Shown here piece by piece: positions 36,236-45,408 of a stretch of 64,000 bases of DNA. The notes under the pieces were generated by a model. That model was not told where the DNA came from and ran no database searches. It saw nothing but the letters and a program-made list of their open reading frames with translations. Source of the stretch: Robbsia andropogonis. GTDB lineage: Bacteria > Pseudomonadota > Gammaproteobacteria > Burkholderiales > Burkholderiaceae. Position 1 is the stretch's first letter; each line of letters opens with the position of its first letter. The stretch covers positions 62,001 to 126,000 of the forward strand of contig NZ_LAQU01000009.1 of assembly GCF_000970345.1 (NCBI RefSeq), in the 5' to 3' direction. The position numbers and the translations under genes were made by a program.

Positions 36236-37279
36236 TTATTGCATATACCAGCCGTGGCTGACCATGATCGATTGGCCGGTCAGCGCCGCGCTAGGGAAAG
36301 TGCAAAGGAACAGCACCGTCTGCGCCACATCCTCCAACGTAGTGAACGTCGCGTCGACGGTCCCCGCCAACATCACATCCCGTACCACCGCCTCTTCGGA
36401 AATACCTAGGGCTTTTGCCTGCTCGGGAATCTGCTTTTCCACCAGAGGCGTCCGCACGAACCCAGGGCAGACCACATGTGACCGTACGCCGTGCTTCGCG
36501 CCCTCTTTTGCAAGCGTGCGCGCCAACCCCAGCAGCCCGTGCTTTGCCGTGACATACGGCGCCTTCAATGGCGATGCCAGATGCGAATGCGCTGATCCCA
36601 TATAAATCACCGTTCCCCCCCGGTTCGCCCGATACATTTGGCGCAACGCGGCGCGGGTCGTCAGGAAAGCCCCATCCAGATGGATTGCAAGCACCTTTTT
36701 CCAATCCGCATAGGGCAAGGTGTCGAGCCCATCGACGATCTGGATGCCAGCGTTTGAAACGAGGATATCCACCGCCCCGAACGCTGCCGCAAGCTCATCA
36801 AAACCTCGATCTACCGCTTCTTCATCGGACACGTCCATCGCGATCCCCACCGCCTTGCCCCCGCGCTCACAGATTTGCGCGGCAGCCTCGGTCGCTTTTG
36901 TCAGATCAAGGTCGGCGACGGCGACCATCGCGCCGGCGCGCGACAACCCTTCCGCAATAGCCCGCCCAATGCCACTGGCCGCACCGGTCACCACGGCGAC
37001 CTTGCCGGCCAGCGCGCCATTCCCGCTTTCCCGTTCGGGCATGGGCTGCGGCGCGAGCGTCAGATCACCATCCTGCGCAGCCACTATCTCGGCATTACCA
37101 GCGGGTTCGCCCGGCGTGCCAGGGGTCCGGTGCGGCGTCTCGGCATGCGCCGGCGGTCGGTGCACATCGGCATGCGGTCGCGCGGCCCGGACGGTGTCAG
37201 CCCTGCCCATCAATACATCATCGAGCGGATCAGCCGGTCCTTCCTCCACCCCACGGCGTTCGTCGAATTCCTTGGTCAT
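36236..37279 (-). CDS. 3-hydroxybutyrate dehydrogenase-like short-chain dehydrogenase with N-terminal extension
   Basis: A 347-residue protein. Residues from about 91 onward are a classical SDR: the NAD-binding [14 protein letters not shown] in [13 protein letters not shown], catalytic Ser/Tyr/Lys in [23 protein letters not shown] and an ending [11 protein letters not shown] typical of D-3-hydroxybutyrate dehydrogenase. That enzyme oxidises 3-hydroxybutyrate from polyhydroxybutyrate to acetoacetate. The first 79 or so residues are charged, Pro/His-rich and absent from usual family members. GGAGGGG lies five bases before ATG 37279 and supports the long form; internal ATG 37042 would give a normal-length enzyme. 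Confidence 0.8.
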   Translation of the reverse strand: MTKEFDERRGVEEGPADPLDDVLMGRADTVRAARPHADVHRPPAHAETPHRTPGTPGEPAGNAEIVAAQDGDLTLAPQPMPERESGNGALAGKVAVVTGAASGIGRAIAEGLSRAGAMVAVADLDLTKATEAAAQICERGGKAVGIAMDVSDEEAVDRGFDELAAAFGAVDILVSNAGIQIVDGLDTLPYADWKKVLAIHLDGAFLTTRAALRQMYRANRGGTVIYMGSAHSHLASPLKAPYVTAKHGLLGLARTLAKEGAKHGVRSHVVCPGFVRTPLVEKQIPEQAKALGISEEAVVRDVMLAGTVDATFTTLEDVAQTVLFLCTFPSAALTGQSIMVSHGWYMQ

Positions 37280-37482
37280 TGTCCCCTCCGAATGGCTGTC
37301 GCCGTTCCAGTGTGCGGGGATTTACAGGATTTGGCAATCGCTTAGGAAGGTCTCATTGACCTGTGACTATACAACGCGAATCAGGGCTTTCCTAACCCGA
37401 ATACATGACGATGGTGCACACATCCGCCGAACGTGTGGCTGTACAATGAAACCGCACGATGACCACTGAAGGGAGGCTCACC

Positions 37483-37938
37483 ATGTACAAGAAAATCATG
37501 GCCGCGATCGACGGCAGCGACACTTCGAAGCGGGCATTCGATGAAGCGATGCGCTTTGCAAGAAGCCAGGATGCGTTGTTGCATGTCGTCTACGTGGTGG
37601 ACAGCCCTGCGATGCTTTACGGCGTGGGATTCTACGATCCCGCGGAACTGAAGAAAGCATTTGTCGAGGAAGGTGCGCTTCTGGCAAGGGAAGCGGAGGA
37701 GTCTATGCAGGCGGCCGGTGTGCGGGGCGACACCGCGATCGTCGATGCCCAAGGCGCCAATGGCGACGTGGTACATGCACTGGCGCAGGAAGCCGACCGC
37801 TGGGGCGCCGACCTCGTCGTTCTCGGGACACATGGCCGACGCGGCATGCAGCGCGCCTTGCTGGGCAGCGTCGCGGAGGAGTTCATGCGGGTGACGCCGG
37901 TGCCAGTACTGTTGGTACGCTACGCCGCCGACGAGTGA
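37483..37938 (+). CDS. Universal stress protein, UspA family
   Basis: A 151-residue single-domain Usp. It starts MYKKIMAAIDGSDTSKRAFDEA and has the ATP-binding loop GTHGRRGMQRALLGSVAEEFMRVTPVPVLLVR, matching the G-2x-G-9x-G-S/T pattern of ATP-binding members. ATG 37483 is supported by GGGAGG nine bases before it. It is transcribed away from the 3-hydroxybutyrate dehydrogenase-like gene and shares a roughly 200-base promoter region with it. Confidence 0.92.
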   Translation: MYKKIMAAIDGSDTSKRAFDEAMRFARSQDALLHVVYVVDSPAMLYGVGFYDPAELKKAFVEEGALLAREAEESMQAAGVRGDTAIVDAQGANGDVVHALAQEADRWGADLVVLGTHGRRGMQRALLGSVAEEFMRVTPVPVLLVRYAADE

Positions 37939-38144
37939 TGCATGCGGCCGTGGCCGTGACGCGGCGAAAATAGCCAGAACGGCCGGGTTCGGATAGTATC
38001 GCTTCCCTGTTTTACACGATGCGATGGGAAGCCGGGGCGTTGCCGAGGTCCGGTCTCGCCGTCGTCGCATTGTGCAACACGGTGCGGCGACGGTATCCCT
38101 GTCCCTACCGTCACGTCGGCCATCTCCTTCTTCCCGCTTGCATC

Positions 38145-39014
38145 ATGTTCAGTTATCGCCACGGTTTTCATGCCGGCAATCACGCCGATGTCCTGAAGCA
38201 CGCCATGCTGGTCGCCCTGCTGCGCTATATGGCGCGCAAGGACAAGGCGTATTGGTATGTCGATACGCATGCGGGCGCGGGCGCCTATGCATTGACCGAG
38301 GGGTTCGCGGCGAAACGCGAGGAATTCAACAACGGCATCGGCCGCCTGTGGACCGGTCAGAATTCCGGGGCTTCGGCCCTGACACCGCCGCCCACCCTGA
38401 TCGTCGATTACCTTGACCAGGTTGCCGCGATGAATACCGACGGGCAGTTGCGATTCTACCCAGGGTCCCCGTATCTCGCTTGGCAGTTACTGCGCGAGCA
38501 GGATCGGATGCGGCTTTTCGAACTGCATCCGAGTGAAATCGATATCCTTGCAGACAATTTCTCCCGTGCGGACAAGCGGGCGGTGATAACCAAGGCAGAC
38601 GGATTCGACGCTCTACGCAGTGTGATGCCACCCGTATCACGCCGGGCGCTGACCTTGATCGATCCGTCGTATGAAGACAAATCCGATTACGCACGCACCC
38701 TGGCCACTGTCTCCGATGCCATGAAGCGCTTCGCCACCGGCGTTTATGCGATCTGGTATCCGATCGTTTCGCGACCGGAGTCCGTTGCATTCCCCAAGCA
38801 GTTGCACACCCTTGGCGCAGGTGCGTGGCTGCACGCCACGTTGCGCGTCGCCCGGCCATCCAGCGACGGCTTTGGCCTGCACGGCAGCGGCATGTTCATC
38901 GTCAACCCCCCCTACCTGCTGGAAGGACTATTGCAGGAAGCACTGCCCTGGCTGTGCGATACGCTGGCAGGCGACGATGGCGCGGCGTGGTCACTCGAAG
39001 CTTATATTCCCTGA
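38145..39014 (+). CDS. rlmJ: 23S rRNA (adenine-2030-N6)-methyltransferase RlmJ
   Basis: A 289-residue protein starting MFSYRHGFHAGNHADVLKHAML, diagnostic of the RlmJ family. DTHAGAGAYAL is the S-adenosylmethionine-binding segment, LIDPSYE holds the DPPY-like catalytic motif of N6-adenine methyltransferases and FIVNPPYLLEG ends the fold. It methylates 23S rRNA. The upstream open frame back to 38019 is not part of the gene by similarity. Its 3' end overlaps the convergent cueR end by 13 bases. Confidence 0.93.
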   Translation: MFSYRHGFHAGNHADVLKHAMLVALLRYMARKDKAYWYVDTHAGAGAYALTEGFAAKREEFNNGIGRLWTGQNSGASALTPPPTLIVDYLDQVAAMNTDGQLRFYPGSPYLAWQLLREQDRMRLFELHPSEIDILADNFSRADKRAVITKADGFDALRSVMPPVSRRALTLIDPSYEDKSDYARTLATVSDAMKRFATGVYAIWYPIVSRPESVAFPKQLHTLGAGAWLHATLRVARPSSDGFGLHGSGMFIVNPPYLLEGLLQEALPWLCDTLAGDDGAAWSLEAYIP

Positions 39015-39484
39015 CGAGAAACCGACATCGAGGGCCCCGGCGCAACATCCGGACGCGCTGCGAATGCGGTCTCGTTGGACGAGGCCGCGCAACACGGGGT
39101 AGTGGCCAACGTATCGAGAATGGCGCAATCCGGCCGATCGTCGCCCTGACAGGCATCGGCCATGTTCGCCAACGCGGCACGCATCTCGCTCAAATCGGCA
39201 ATCCGCTGGTCCAACGCCCGCACATGATCGAGCGCGATAGCCTTGACGTCCGCACTATTGCGCGACCGATCCTGCCATAACATCAGCAAGCGCCGGATGT
39301 CATCAATCTTGAATCCCAGGTCTCGCGATTGCCGGACAAACCGCAGGACATGCAGATCGCGCTCGCCATAACAGCGATACCCAGCTGAACTCCGCGCCGA
39401 TTCCGGCAACAATCCGATGTCCTCGTAGTACCGGATCATCTTCGCGCTCACGCCCGACGCCTTCGCCACCACACCGATATTCAT
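39002..39484 (-). CDS. cueR: Copper-responsive MerR-family regulator CueR
   Basis: A 160-residue MerR-type activator: N-terminal winged helix (MNIGVVAKASGVSAKMIRYYEDIGLLPE), a dimerisation helix and the metal loop with C112 and C120 (CQGDDRPDC), exactly the positions that bind Cu(I) in Escherichia coli CueR. A CC pair near residue 131 and a tail of about 25 residues follow. It diverges from the small copper-binding protein gene across 153 bases; an imperfect AAC/GTT dyad at 39501-39523 might be its operator. Clear call for copper or related metal sensing. Confidence 0.9.
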   Translation of the reverse strand: MNIGVVAKASGVSAKMIRYYEDIGLLPESARSSAGYRCYGERDLHVLRFVRQSRDLGFKIDDIRRLLMLWQDRSRNSADVKAIALDHVRALDQRIADLSEMRAALANMADACQGDDRPDCAILDTLATTPCCAASSNETAFAARPDVAPGPSMSVSRQGI

Positions 39485-39637
39485 TCATGTCCTCCGTATC
39501 AACTTTTTCATGAGGCTAGGGTTATCATGAACACCCAACGCATGCATGACGCATGCGGGCACCAGGCATGGTGGTCCGCCGTGCCTCCCCCGCCACGCCG
39601 ATCCTGCATGAATCGCGCCCCAACCAAGAGAGGTAGC

Positions 39638-39853
39638 ATGCCCCAGTTTCAAGTGAACGACATGACCTGCCAACATTGCGTCAAGGCCGTCACGCAAGCA
39701 GTCCAGGACGTGGACCCGAATGCGCACGTGCAGGTTGACCTAGGCAGCGGACGGGTCAAGGTGCAAAGCGATCGTTCGGCCGAAACCTTGCGGGCTGCAA
39801 TCGATGACGCCGGTTATCCGGCGGCGACGTTGCAGGACGCCGCCGGGTCGTGA
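39638..39853 (+). CDS. CopZ-like copper chaperone, heavy-metal-associated domain
   Basis: A 71-residue HMA-domain protein with the metal motif MTCQHC (C11 and C14) and the family pattern KAVTQAVQDVDPNAHVQVDLGSGRVKV. It binds Cu(I) and hands it to an exporting ATPase or sequesters it. ATG 39638 is backed by AGAGAGG. It diverges from cueR, its likely regulator. Its last 40 bases overlap the end of the convergent nucleosidase gene. Confidence 0.9.
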   Translation: MPQFQVNDMTCQHCVKAVTQAVQDVDPNAHVQVDLGSGRVKVQSDRSAETLRAAIDDAGYPAATLQDAAGS

Positions 39854-40680
39854 GCGCTCGACACTTGCGCAAATAGCGTATCCAGGACGCCATCGGCATA
39901 CACGGCGGCCACCTCACGCAAAAAAACCGGAAAATCGATCGCGGCTCCGTCATCCGCGCTGTCCGATATCGATCGCATCGCGGCAAACGGTACGTCATGC
40001 TCATGACACACCTGCGCGACGGCGGCGCTTTCCATATCCACGGCCAGCAACCCGGGTATCGCCTCACTTAGCAGTATGCGCTCATTTAAGCCCGACACAA
40101 ATCGGTCGCCACTGCCGATCAGTCCGCAATGTACCCGTGGTTGCGCCTCGCCCGGGCGCCCCCGGCGCGAGGCAAGATAGGTCTGGGCTGCACGGCGCAG
40201 CGCGGCAGACCAATGCGCGTCGGCCGCATGACGGGACACCCCCGACAGCGGTACCTCGAAACGCGGAAACAATGGCGACGCGTCCATATCGTGCTGGACG
40301 AAGCCTTCGCCAATCACGATGTCGCCAACCCGCACCGCATCACCGATCCCGCCCGCCACCCCGACGAAAACGATCGCGCGCACGCCGAACCGGTGAATCA
40401 GGACACTCGCGGTTGTCGCCGCGGCGACCTTGCCAATACGTGACAGCACGGCGACACAATCGACGCCCGCGACGTAACCCCGGTGAAAATCCCGACCGCC
40501 AAGCGTAACGCCATAGGAAGACAACCGGGCAAGCAAGCCGGCAATCTCCTCCGGTAAGGCGCCGATAACGCCGATCGGACCGGCATCGCGAGACACGGGC
40601 GCATGGTGCGACTGCGCCTCTGCCGCCAACGTCGATGTCATATCAGAAAGCGAGGATGAAGGCGCAAGGGAAGCAGGCAT
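39814..40680 (-). CDS. 5'-methylthioadenosine/S-adenosylhomocysteine nucleosidase family protein
   Basis: About 288 residues of the PNP_UDP_1 superfamily. Conserved blocks are IGVIGALPEEIAGLL, SRIGKVAAATTA, GVAGGIGDAVRVGDIVIGEGFVQHDMD, SGDRFV, the active-site VDMESAAVAQVC and the acid RSISDSAD. It cleaves adenine from methylthioadenosine and S-adenosylhomocysteine. The start is uncertain among 40722, 40680 and 40641, none with a clear ribosome site; the N-terminal 40 or so residues are Ser/Ala-rich and not conserved. The next upstream gene, egtD, produces S-adenosylhomocysteine as by-product. Confidence 0.85.
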   Translation of the reverse strand: MPASLAPSSSLSDMTSTLAAEAQSHHAPVSRDAGPIGVIGALPEEIAGLLARLSSYGVTLGGRDFHRGYVAGVDCVAVLSRIGKVAAATTASVLIHRFGVRAIVFVGVAGGIGDAVRVGDIVIGEGFVQHDMDASPLFPRFEVPLSGVSRHAADAHWSAALRRAAQTYLASRRGRPGEAQPRVHCGLIGSGDRFVSGLNERILLSEAIPGLLAVDMESAAVAQVCHEHDVPFAAMRSISDSADDGAAIDFPVFLREVAAVYADGVLDTLFAQVSSAHDPAASCNVAAG

Positions 40681-40749
40681 CGGTGAGGTGTTCTCATAAC
40701 GGCCCAGCGCCGTGCCGCACACGCCTGGAACGGTGCGATGTGACAGCAG

Positions 40750-41832
40750 CTAGTGCACTGCCATCAGCGTCTCGGCAAAGGGCCATGTGTCGTCGGTCCA
40801 TTGATCGACGACATGATACCGGGCATCGGTCCCCAGGCGCACGACTTCCTCCGGCAGGTATTTGTGACTGCTTTCCGTCCAGATCGTCTCTCCCGTCACG
40901 AAGCCCGCCTGCAGCCCCGCCACCGGGATATTGACGTGTTGTCCCTGCTTGGCGCGCAGATGCATCTCGACACTGCGTGCCTGCGGATTGAAACGGGCAA
41001 CATGCTCGAATGCGGACAGCAAGAAATCGCCTTGCAGTTCCCGATTGATCCGCCCAAGCACGTTCAGGTTGAAGGCAGCAGTAACGCCTGTCGCGTCGTC
41101 ATAAGCATTCAGCAGGGTATCGATCGGCTTCAGCAGATCCGCGCCAAGCAGCAGGGCGTCTCCCGCGCACATGGCGCTGCGCAGCGCCATCATGAAGCGC
41201 TGCGCGGCAAGTCTCGGGAAATTGCCGATCGTGCTACCCAGGAACAGCACCAACATCGGCGCTCCCCGCAAGTCGCGCGACCCTAGCGCCGCGACATCCC
41301 CGCGTGGCGGCTGCAGCCCCACCGCGCCCTGCCTTGCCGGCACCGCCTCGTCCGTGTCGGCGTGCATCCGTTCGCGGCCGACGTGTGCGAGACCATCGAG
41401 ATAATCCCCCTCGAAGGGCTGGATCGTCACGCCGGGCAAATCCGACAAAGCCTGCGCACATTGCGCCAGCGCCGCGCCCGACACATCGATCGGGCAGTAA
41501 TGAACCGGTCCTTCACGCGTCAACGCCTGAAGCAGGGCGCGCGTCTTTCGTCCAGAGCCGCTGCCCAGCTCCACGACGCGCAGCGCCTTCGTGCGCGGCG
41601 TGGTCGAACGTACCTGCGCTGCAATACGCGCGGCATGCCGCACCAGCACACGCTCTTCGGCGCGCGTCACGCCATACTCCGGCAACAGTGTGATGGCATC
41701 GAACAGCGCCGAGCCCAGCGCATCGTATAGATACGTGGGCGGCAGCGATTTTTGCCCTTCCTGCCCCAACCCGTCTCGCACGGCCCGCGCAAACATCGCC
41801 CGCTCATGCACATCGCTTGAAGTCATTGCCAT
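40750..41832 (-). CDS. egtD: L-histidine N-alpha-methyltransferase EgtD
   Basis: A 360-residue SAM-dependent enzyme that trimethylates histidine to hercynine, the first step of ergothioneine synthesis. It shows the EgtD N-terminal block PPTYLYDALGSALFDAITLLPEYGVTRAEERVL, the SAM motif VVELGSGSGRKTRALL and LFLGSTIGNFPRLAAQRF. Start 41832 is chosen because AAGGAG lies nine bases upstream. A disordered insertion of about 35 residues (near GLAHVGRERMHADTDEA to DVAALG) makes it longer than the usual roughly 320. It lies 32 bases after egtB in the same operon. Confidence 0.93.
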   Translation of the reverse strand: MAMTSSDVHERAMFARAVRDGLGQEGQKSLPPTYLYDALGSALFDAITLLPEYGVTRAEERVLVRHAARIAAQVRSTTPRTKALRVVELGSGSGRKTRALLQALTREGPVHYCPIDVSGAALAQCAQALSDLPGVTIQPFEGDYLDGLAHVGRERMHADTDEAVPARQGAVGLQPPRGDVAALGSRDLRGAPMLVLFLGSTIGNFPRLAAQRFMMALRSAMCAGDALLLGADLLKPIDTLLNAYDDATGVTAAFNLNVLGRINRELQGDFLLSAFEHVARFNPQARSVEMHLRAKQGQHVNIPVAGLQAGFVTGETIWTESSHKYLPEEVVRLGTDARYHVVDQWTDDTWPFAETLMAVH

Positions 41833-41864
41833 GCAGTCTCTCCTTGTCCTTTTAAGGCGTGCGG

Positions 41865-43694
41865 TCATCGCACGCAGCGAAAACCGGCATATACATACGG
41901 GTAATGCGCCTGAAACCAATTGCGAAACGATGGCCGCAGCATGCGGGCCGCCGTGCGCGGGGAGCCGCCTTTCAACACAAAATGCTTGTCGTCAAAAAAG
42001 TCGGCTGAATAACCCCGATAGAATGGAAATGCAGTGAATCCTGGAAACGGCGCAAACGGGTCCGCGATCCATTCCCATCCATTGCCAAACTGTCCTTCCA
42101 CACCAAAGCGACTGCGATTCAACGGCGCTGCGTCGACGGGCTCCGGGTCCCATCGCCGGAAATCGGCGTTGCCGGTAAAGCCGGACGTGGGCTTCGACGC
42201 CCACTCGGCCGGACCCGCTGGCGACAACCGGTCGCGCACCTTGTCGCCCTCCTCCCCGGGCGGCCGGCTTTCCATGTCCGGCAGTCCTGGGACGCCCTCG
42301 GCCGCACGAAGCCACTCCGCCTCGGTCGGCAAACGTTTTCCCGCAAAGCGCGCGTAAGCGGCCGCTTCCGCTCGGCTCACATACACTGGCCAATCCAGTG
42401 GTAGCGCGCAGGAAGCAAACATGCCACGCCACCGCCACCCGTCCGCCGCGTGCGCATCCGCCTCCCAGAATGCCGGGTGGACAATGCCGGCCGTTTGCCG
42501 CCATGCCCAATCCTCGTCGCGCCACCATGACCGTTCGTAATAGCCGCCGGCCTCGACGAATCGCAGGAAAGCGCCGTTCGTCACCATCCACCGGTCGATT
42601 TCGAACGACGGCACCGGTACCTGGGCGGCTGCCGGGTCCACCCATTCGTTGTCCCAGCCGAAACGTGGCGTCCGTGATGGGTCGTCGTGTTCATCGTCAC
42701 GGCGCGTGACTGCCGCCTCCACGTCCGGTGACGCGTGGTTGGATGTCGAATGGCGATCCGTGTCCACTTCAGGCGACCGATGCGGTGAGCGGCTTGCAAA
42801 GCGCCCAGGGAGCCCCACCGTCACCGTGCCAGACGGTATCACGCACATCGGCGCATCCGGATCAGCCGCGCGGGGACGCGCCCGGCCTGAGGCAACGACC
42901 ATCGGTGCCGCATCCGGCGGCATGCGCTTGCGTTCGTAAGGCATCTGATGAATCAGATAGGCCAGGGTCTCGGCGTGCATCTGCCGGTGTTCCAATGCCA
43001 CCAGGCACAATGTTCCAACGGAGACGATGCCATCACCGGCGTCAGAGTGGATATTGCCGCCGCCGGAGATCGGGCTTTCCGCACGCATCAATGGCACCCC
43101 CGCGGGCATCGTGGACGCAGACAGTCGATTTCCAGGGCTGTCCGCGGGAACCTGCTGGATAGGACTGGAAAAATCGACATGCGCGATGGCGGTTTCTATA
43201 CGGTCCCGAACCATGTCGCGATAGCGGCGAATCTCATCGAGCGCCGGCCAATCCTCCGGAACATCCGTGGGCAAGCCGCCTCCCACGGGATCGATCCCAA
43301 ACGCGAACAAGTGGTCGAACACCGGGTGGAACGACGGCTGACGGAGCACACGGGACGCCAACAAATTCCAGTCGAACGCTTCCAGGTGCCCGATATAAAA
43401 CAAGAGGCGGTGCCGTTCCAGGACCGGACGGCTGGTCAGGAAATCTGGATGGACAGCGGCGAACAGACGGTCGGTCTCGGCGCAAGCATCCCGATATTGC
43501 ATCAGGAAGGACGAAGCATCACCGATGGCTGCGCGCCACGCGGTTGACCGTGCCGCGGCCTGCGCCGGCGAATGGATACTGCCGTCGACGCGAGGCGGGT
43601 GTATCCGATCTTTGTGGGTAGATGACCGGGTGAAACCGGCGGCGCGCGGCGCGACTGCCGTGCCGTGGCTGGCGCCGTTCAACTTGTCTGGCAT
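41865..43694 (-). CDS. egtB: Ergothioneine biosynthesis sulfoxide synthase EgtB, with insertions
   Basis: A 609-residue iron enzyme that couples hercynine to a cysteine-type thiol with oxygen, the second ergothioneine step. A DinB-like N-terminal domain supplies candidate iron ligands H103 (IGHLEAFDW), H236 and H240 (EHRQMHAETL). A formylglycine-enzyme-like C-terminal domain runs from about 285 to the end (FGWDNEW, FVLKGGSPRTAARMLRPSFRNWF, AGFRCVR). Usual length is about 430-450; the excess comes from an N-terminal extension of about 50 residues and insertions near 177-225 and 300-344. Upstream AGGAG supports ATG 43694. No egtA, egtC or egtE gene is nearby. Confidence 0.9.
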   Translation of the reverse strand: MPDKLNGASHGTAVAPRAAGFTRSSTHKDRIHPPRVDGSIHSPAQAAARSTAWRAAIGDASSFLMQYRDACAETDRLFAAVHPDFLTSRPVLERHRLLFYIGHLEAFDWNLLASRVLRQPSFHPVFDHLFAFGIDPVGGGLPTDVPEDWPALDEIRRYRDMVRDRIETAIAHVDFSSPIQQVPADSPGNRLSASTMPAGVPLMRAESPISGGGNIHSDAGDGIVSVGTLCLVALEHRQMHAETLAYLIHQMPYERKRMPPDAAPMVVASGRARPRAADPDAPMCVIPSGTVTVGLPGRFASRSPHRSPEVDTDRHSTSNHASPDVEAAVTRRDDEHDDPSRTPRFGWDNEWVDPAAAQVPVPSFEIDRWMVTNGAFLRFVEAGGYYERSWWRDEDWAWRQTAGIVHPAFWEADAHAADGWRWRGMFASCALPLDWPVYVSRAEAAAYARFAGKRLPTEAEWLRAAEGVPGLPDMESRPPGEEGDKVRDRLSPAGPAEWASKPTSGFTGNADFRRWDPEPVDAAPLNRSRFGVEGQFGNGWEWIADPFAPFPGFTAFPFYRGYSADFFDDKHFVLKGGSPRTAARMLRPSFRNWFQAHYPYVYAGFRCVR

Positions 43695-44013
43695 GGGGGC
43701 AAGCTCCTCGGAAACGGGCGATACATCCAGGCCGTCAGCAACCCGGACGCATCCGCGACCCCGCCGCGCGCCCTAGTCGGACGGCCGAACCGCACGACAT
43801 GGCAACCGAATCGCACATTTCTGTGACGTCGGGCCGGGTGACAGCATCGACTCAAGCCCATCCTGTCGGCCACACCCGGTCCGCAACCGGTCACCTCGGA
43901 AGGGAAAGCGGCGTGGTACGGAAAAAAAAGCAACAAGCAGGCATCATGCCCGTACGTCAATCTGATCGACTCCGCCGCGCGGCATCCCGTCGTGCGCGGT
44001 GGGGACAACGCCC
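43695..44013. other. Intergenic region between egtB and the FAH-family gene
   Basis: These 319 bases show no convincing gene: short frames on both strands are Arg/Ser-rich and lack ribosome sites. The region should contain the egtB promoter and the end of the leftward FAH-family transcript. A run of eight A at 43922-43929 is the only obvious feature. Confidence 0.5.
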
Positions 44014-44874
44014 TCAATCAAGCAGGCGTTCATCCCATGCGTAGACGTGTTGACGCTGTTCCCCGAGGCCATCGATACCTAAGTGCATCTCGTCTCCCGG
44101 CCGCAAATAGATGGGTGGCTTGCATCCCATGCCGACACCTGGCGGTGTTCCCGTGGAAATGAGATCACCCGGGTGCAGCGTCGTGAATTGGCTGATGTAG
44201 TGAACCAGGTACGCCACGTCGAAAATCATCGCCTTGGTATTTCCAATCTGGCGGCGCACGCCGTTGACGTTCAGCCAAAGCGTCAGCGCTTGCGGATCGC
44301 GCACCTCATCCGCGGTGACCAGCCACGGACCCACCGGACCGAATGTGTCGCAACCCTTGCCCTTATCCCAGGTTCCGCCACGCTCCATTTGAAAGGCTCG
44401 CTCGGAGACATCATTGACGAGCGTATAGCCGGCCACGTGAGACAGGGCGTTTTCGACGGATACATGGCGCGCCTTGGTACCAATGACGATGCCCAACTCC
44501 ACCTCCCAATCCGCCTTGACGGCCCCGCGAGGAAGCACCACGGGATCGTTGGGGCCCGACAGGCTGCTCGACCATTTGGTAAACAGGATCGGTTCCGTCG
44601 GGACGGGCACGCCTGATTCCGCCGCATGGTCAACGTAATTCAAACCCACGCAAAGGAATTTGCCCATCCCGATAAACGGTACGCCCAGCCGCTCGGGCTC
44701 AGGCACGGGCGGCAGCGTATCCGGATCGATTCCCGCCAGCCGCTGCAAACCCTGCGGCGATAGCATCTCCGGCCCAATGTCGGTGATCACGGACGACAAA
44801 TCACGCACGATGCCGTCCGCACCCAGCATCGCCGGACGTTCTTGCCCCTTCGCGCCATAACGCAACAATTTCAA
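44014..44874 (-). CDS. Fumarylacetoacetate hydrolase (FAH) family protein
   Basis: A 286-residue metal-dependent hydrolase or lyase. I choose TTG 44874 as the start: it yields the typical family N-terminus (M/L)KLLRYGAKGQERPAML, and AAGGAGA sits at the right distance before it; ATG 44892 would place that site inside the gene. Family blocks are KFLCVGLNYVDHAAESG, the metal site DWEVELGIVIG, NDVSERAFQ and STGTPPGVGMG. Members include ureidoglycolate lyase, acylpyruvases and 2-keto-4-pentenoate hydratases; the substrate cannot be assigned. Single gene, no obvious operon. Confidence 0.87.
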   Translation of the reverse strand: MKLLRYGAKGQERPAMLGADGIVRDLSSVITDIGPEMLSPQGLQRLAGIDPDTLPPVPEPERLGVPFIGMGKFLCVGLNYVDHAAESGVPVPTEPILFTKWSSSLSGPNDPVVLPRGAVKADWEVELGIVIGTKARHVSVENALSHVAGYTLVNDVSERAFQMERGGTWDKGKGCDTFGPVGPWLVTADEVRDPQALTLWLNVNGVRRQIGNTKAMIFDVAYLVHYISQFTTLHPGDLISTGTPPGVGMGCKPPIYLRPGDEMHLGIDGLGEQRQHVYAWDERLLD

Positions 44875-45408
44875 CGTATTTCTCCTTGTCATCGTCCTGG
44901 GTGACCCGTAGGCACCCTATCTCATTATTACCTGTCTCATGGTCCGCGCAATGTCAGCCAATCCGCCATGTCGCGCACCGCACGCACCGTGAAAAAGTCA
45001 AGGTCGCCACCCTGCGTGGCAAACCGTTAGCCTCATGAGATTAATCGAAAAATCTTATAAGGCTTAAGCATCGCACCTATTACTAAATACTTATACCGCC
45101 CATCACTATCCGTTGCACCTAGTCGATCCTGTTCCACCGCCTATCTCTTTCGGAGAGGACGCGCGGAATCCCCGAATTTGCAATGATGGGCCTGACTTCC
45201 ACTGCCTTTCGCAATGCGGGTCGGACGCAGCTAAAACAGCACGGCCGAACGCAATGCTGAAGGGTCGCACCGAATACTGCGCCGCGCGCCAGTCCTGACT
45301 CAGGTCATGCACGTGTCGGCGCTTTAAAACGGCCCCACAGTTCCGAGGACGTTTCGAACGCACACGACGTTGCGCTTGATCGCAGTCCATCGAAATACAG
45401 GTGATGCA
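44875..45408. promoter_or_regulatory. AT-rich intergenic region upstream of the LuxR-type regulator
   Basis: A 534-base gap, notably AT-rich around 45030-45110 (many TTATA/AAATAC stretches), standing out from the GC-rich genes. It separates the divergent FAH-family and LuxR-type genes and likely carries both promoters. A reverse-strand frame at 45106-45474 overlaps the regulator start and has no family features; I do not call it a gene. Confidence 0.5.
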
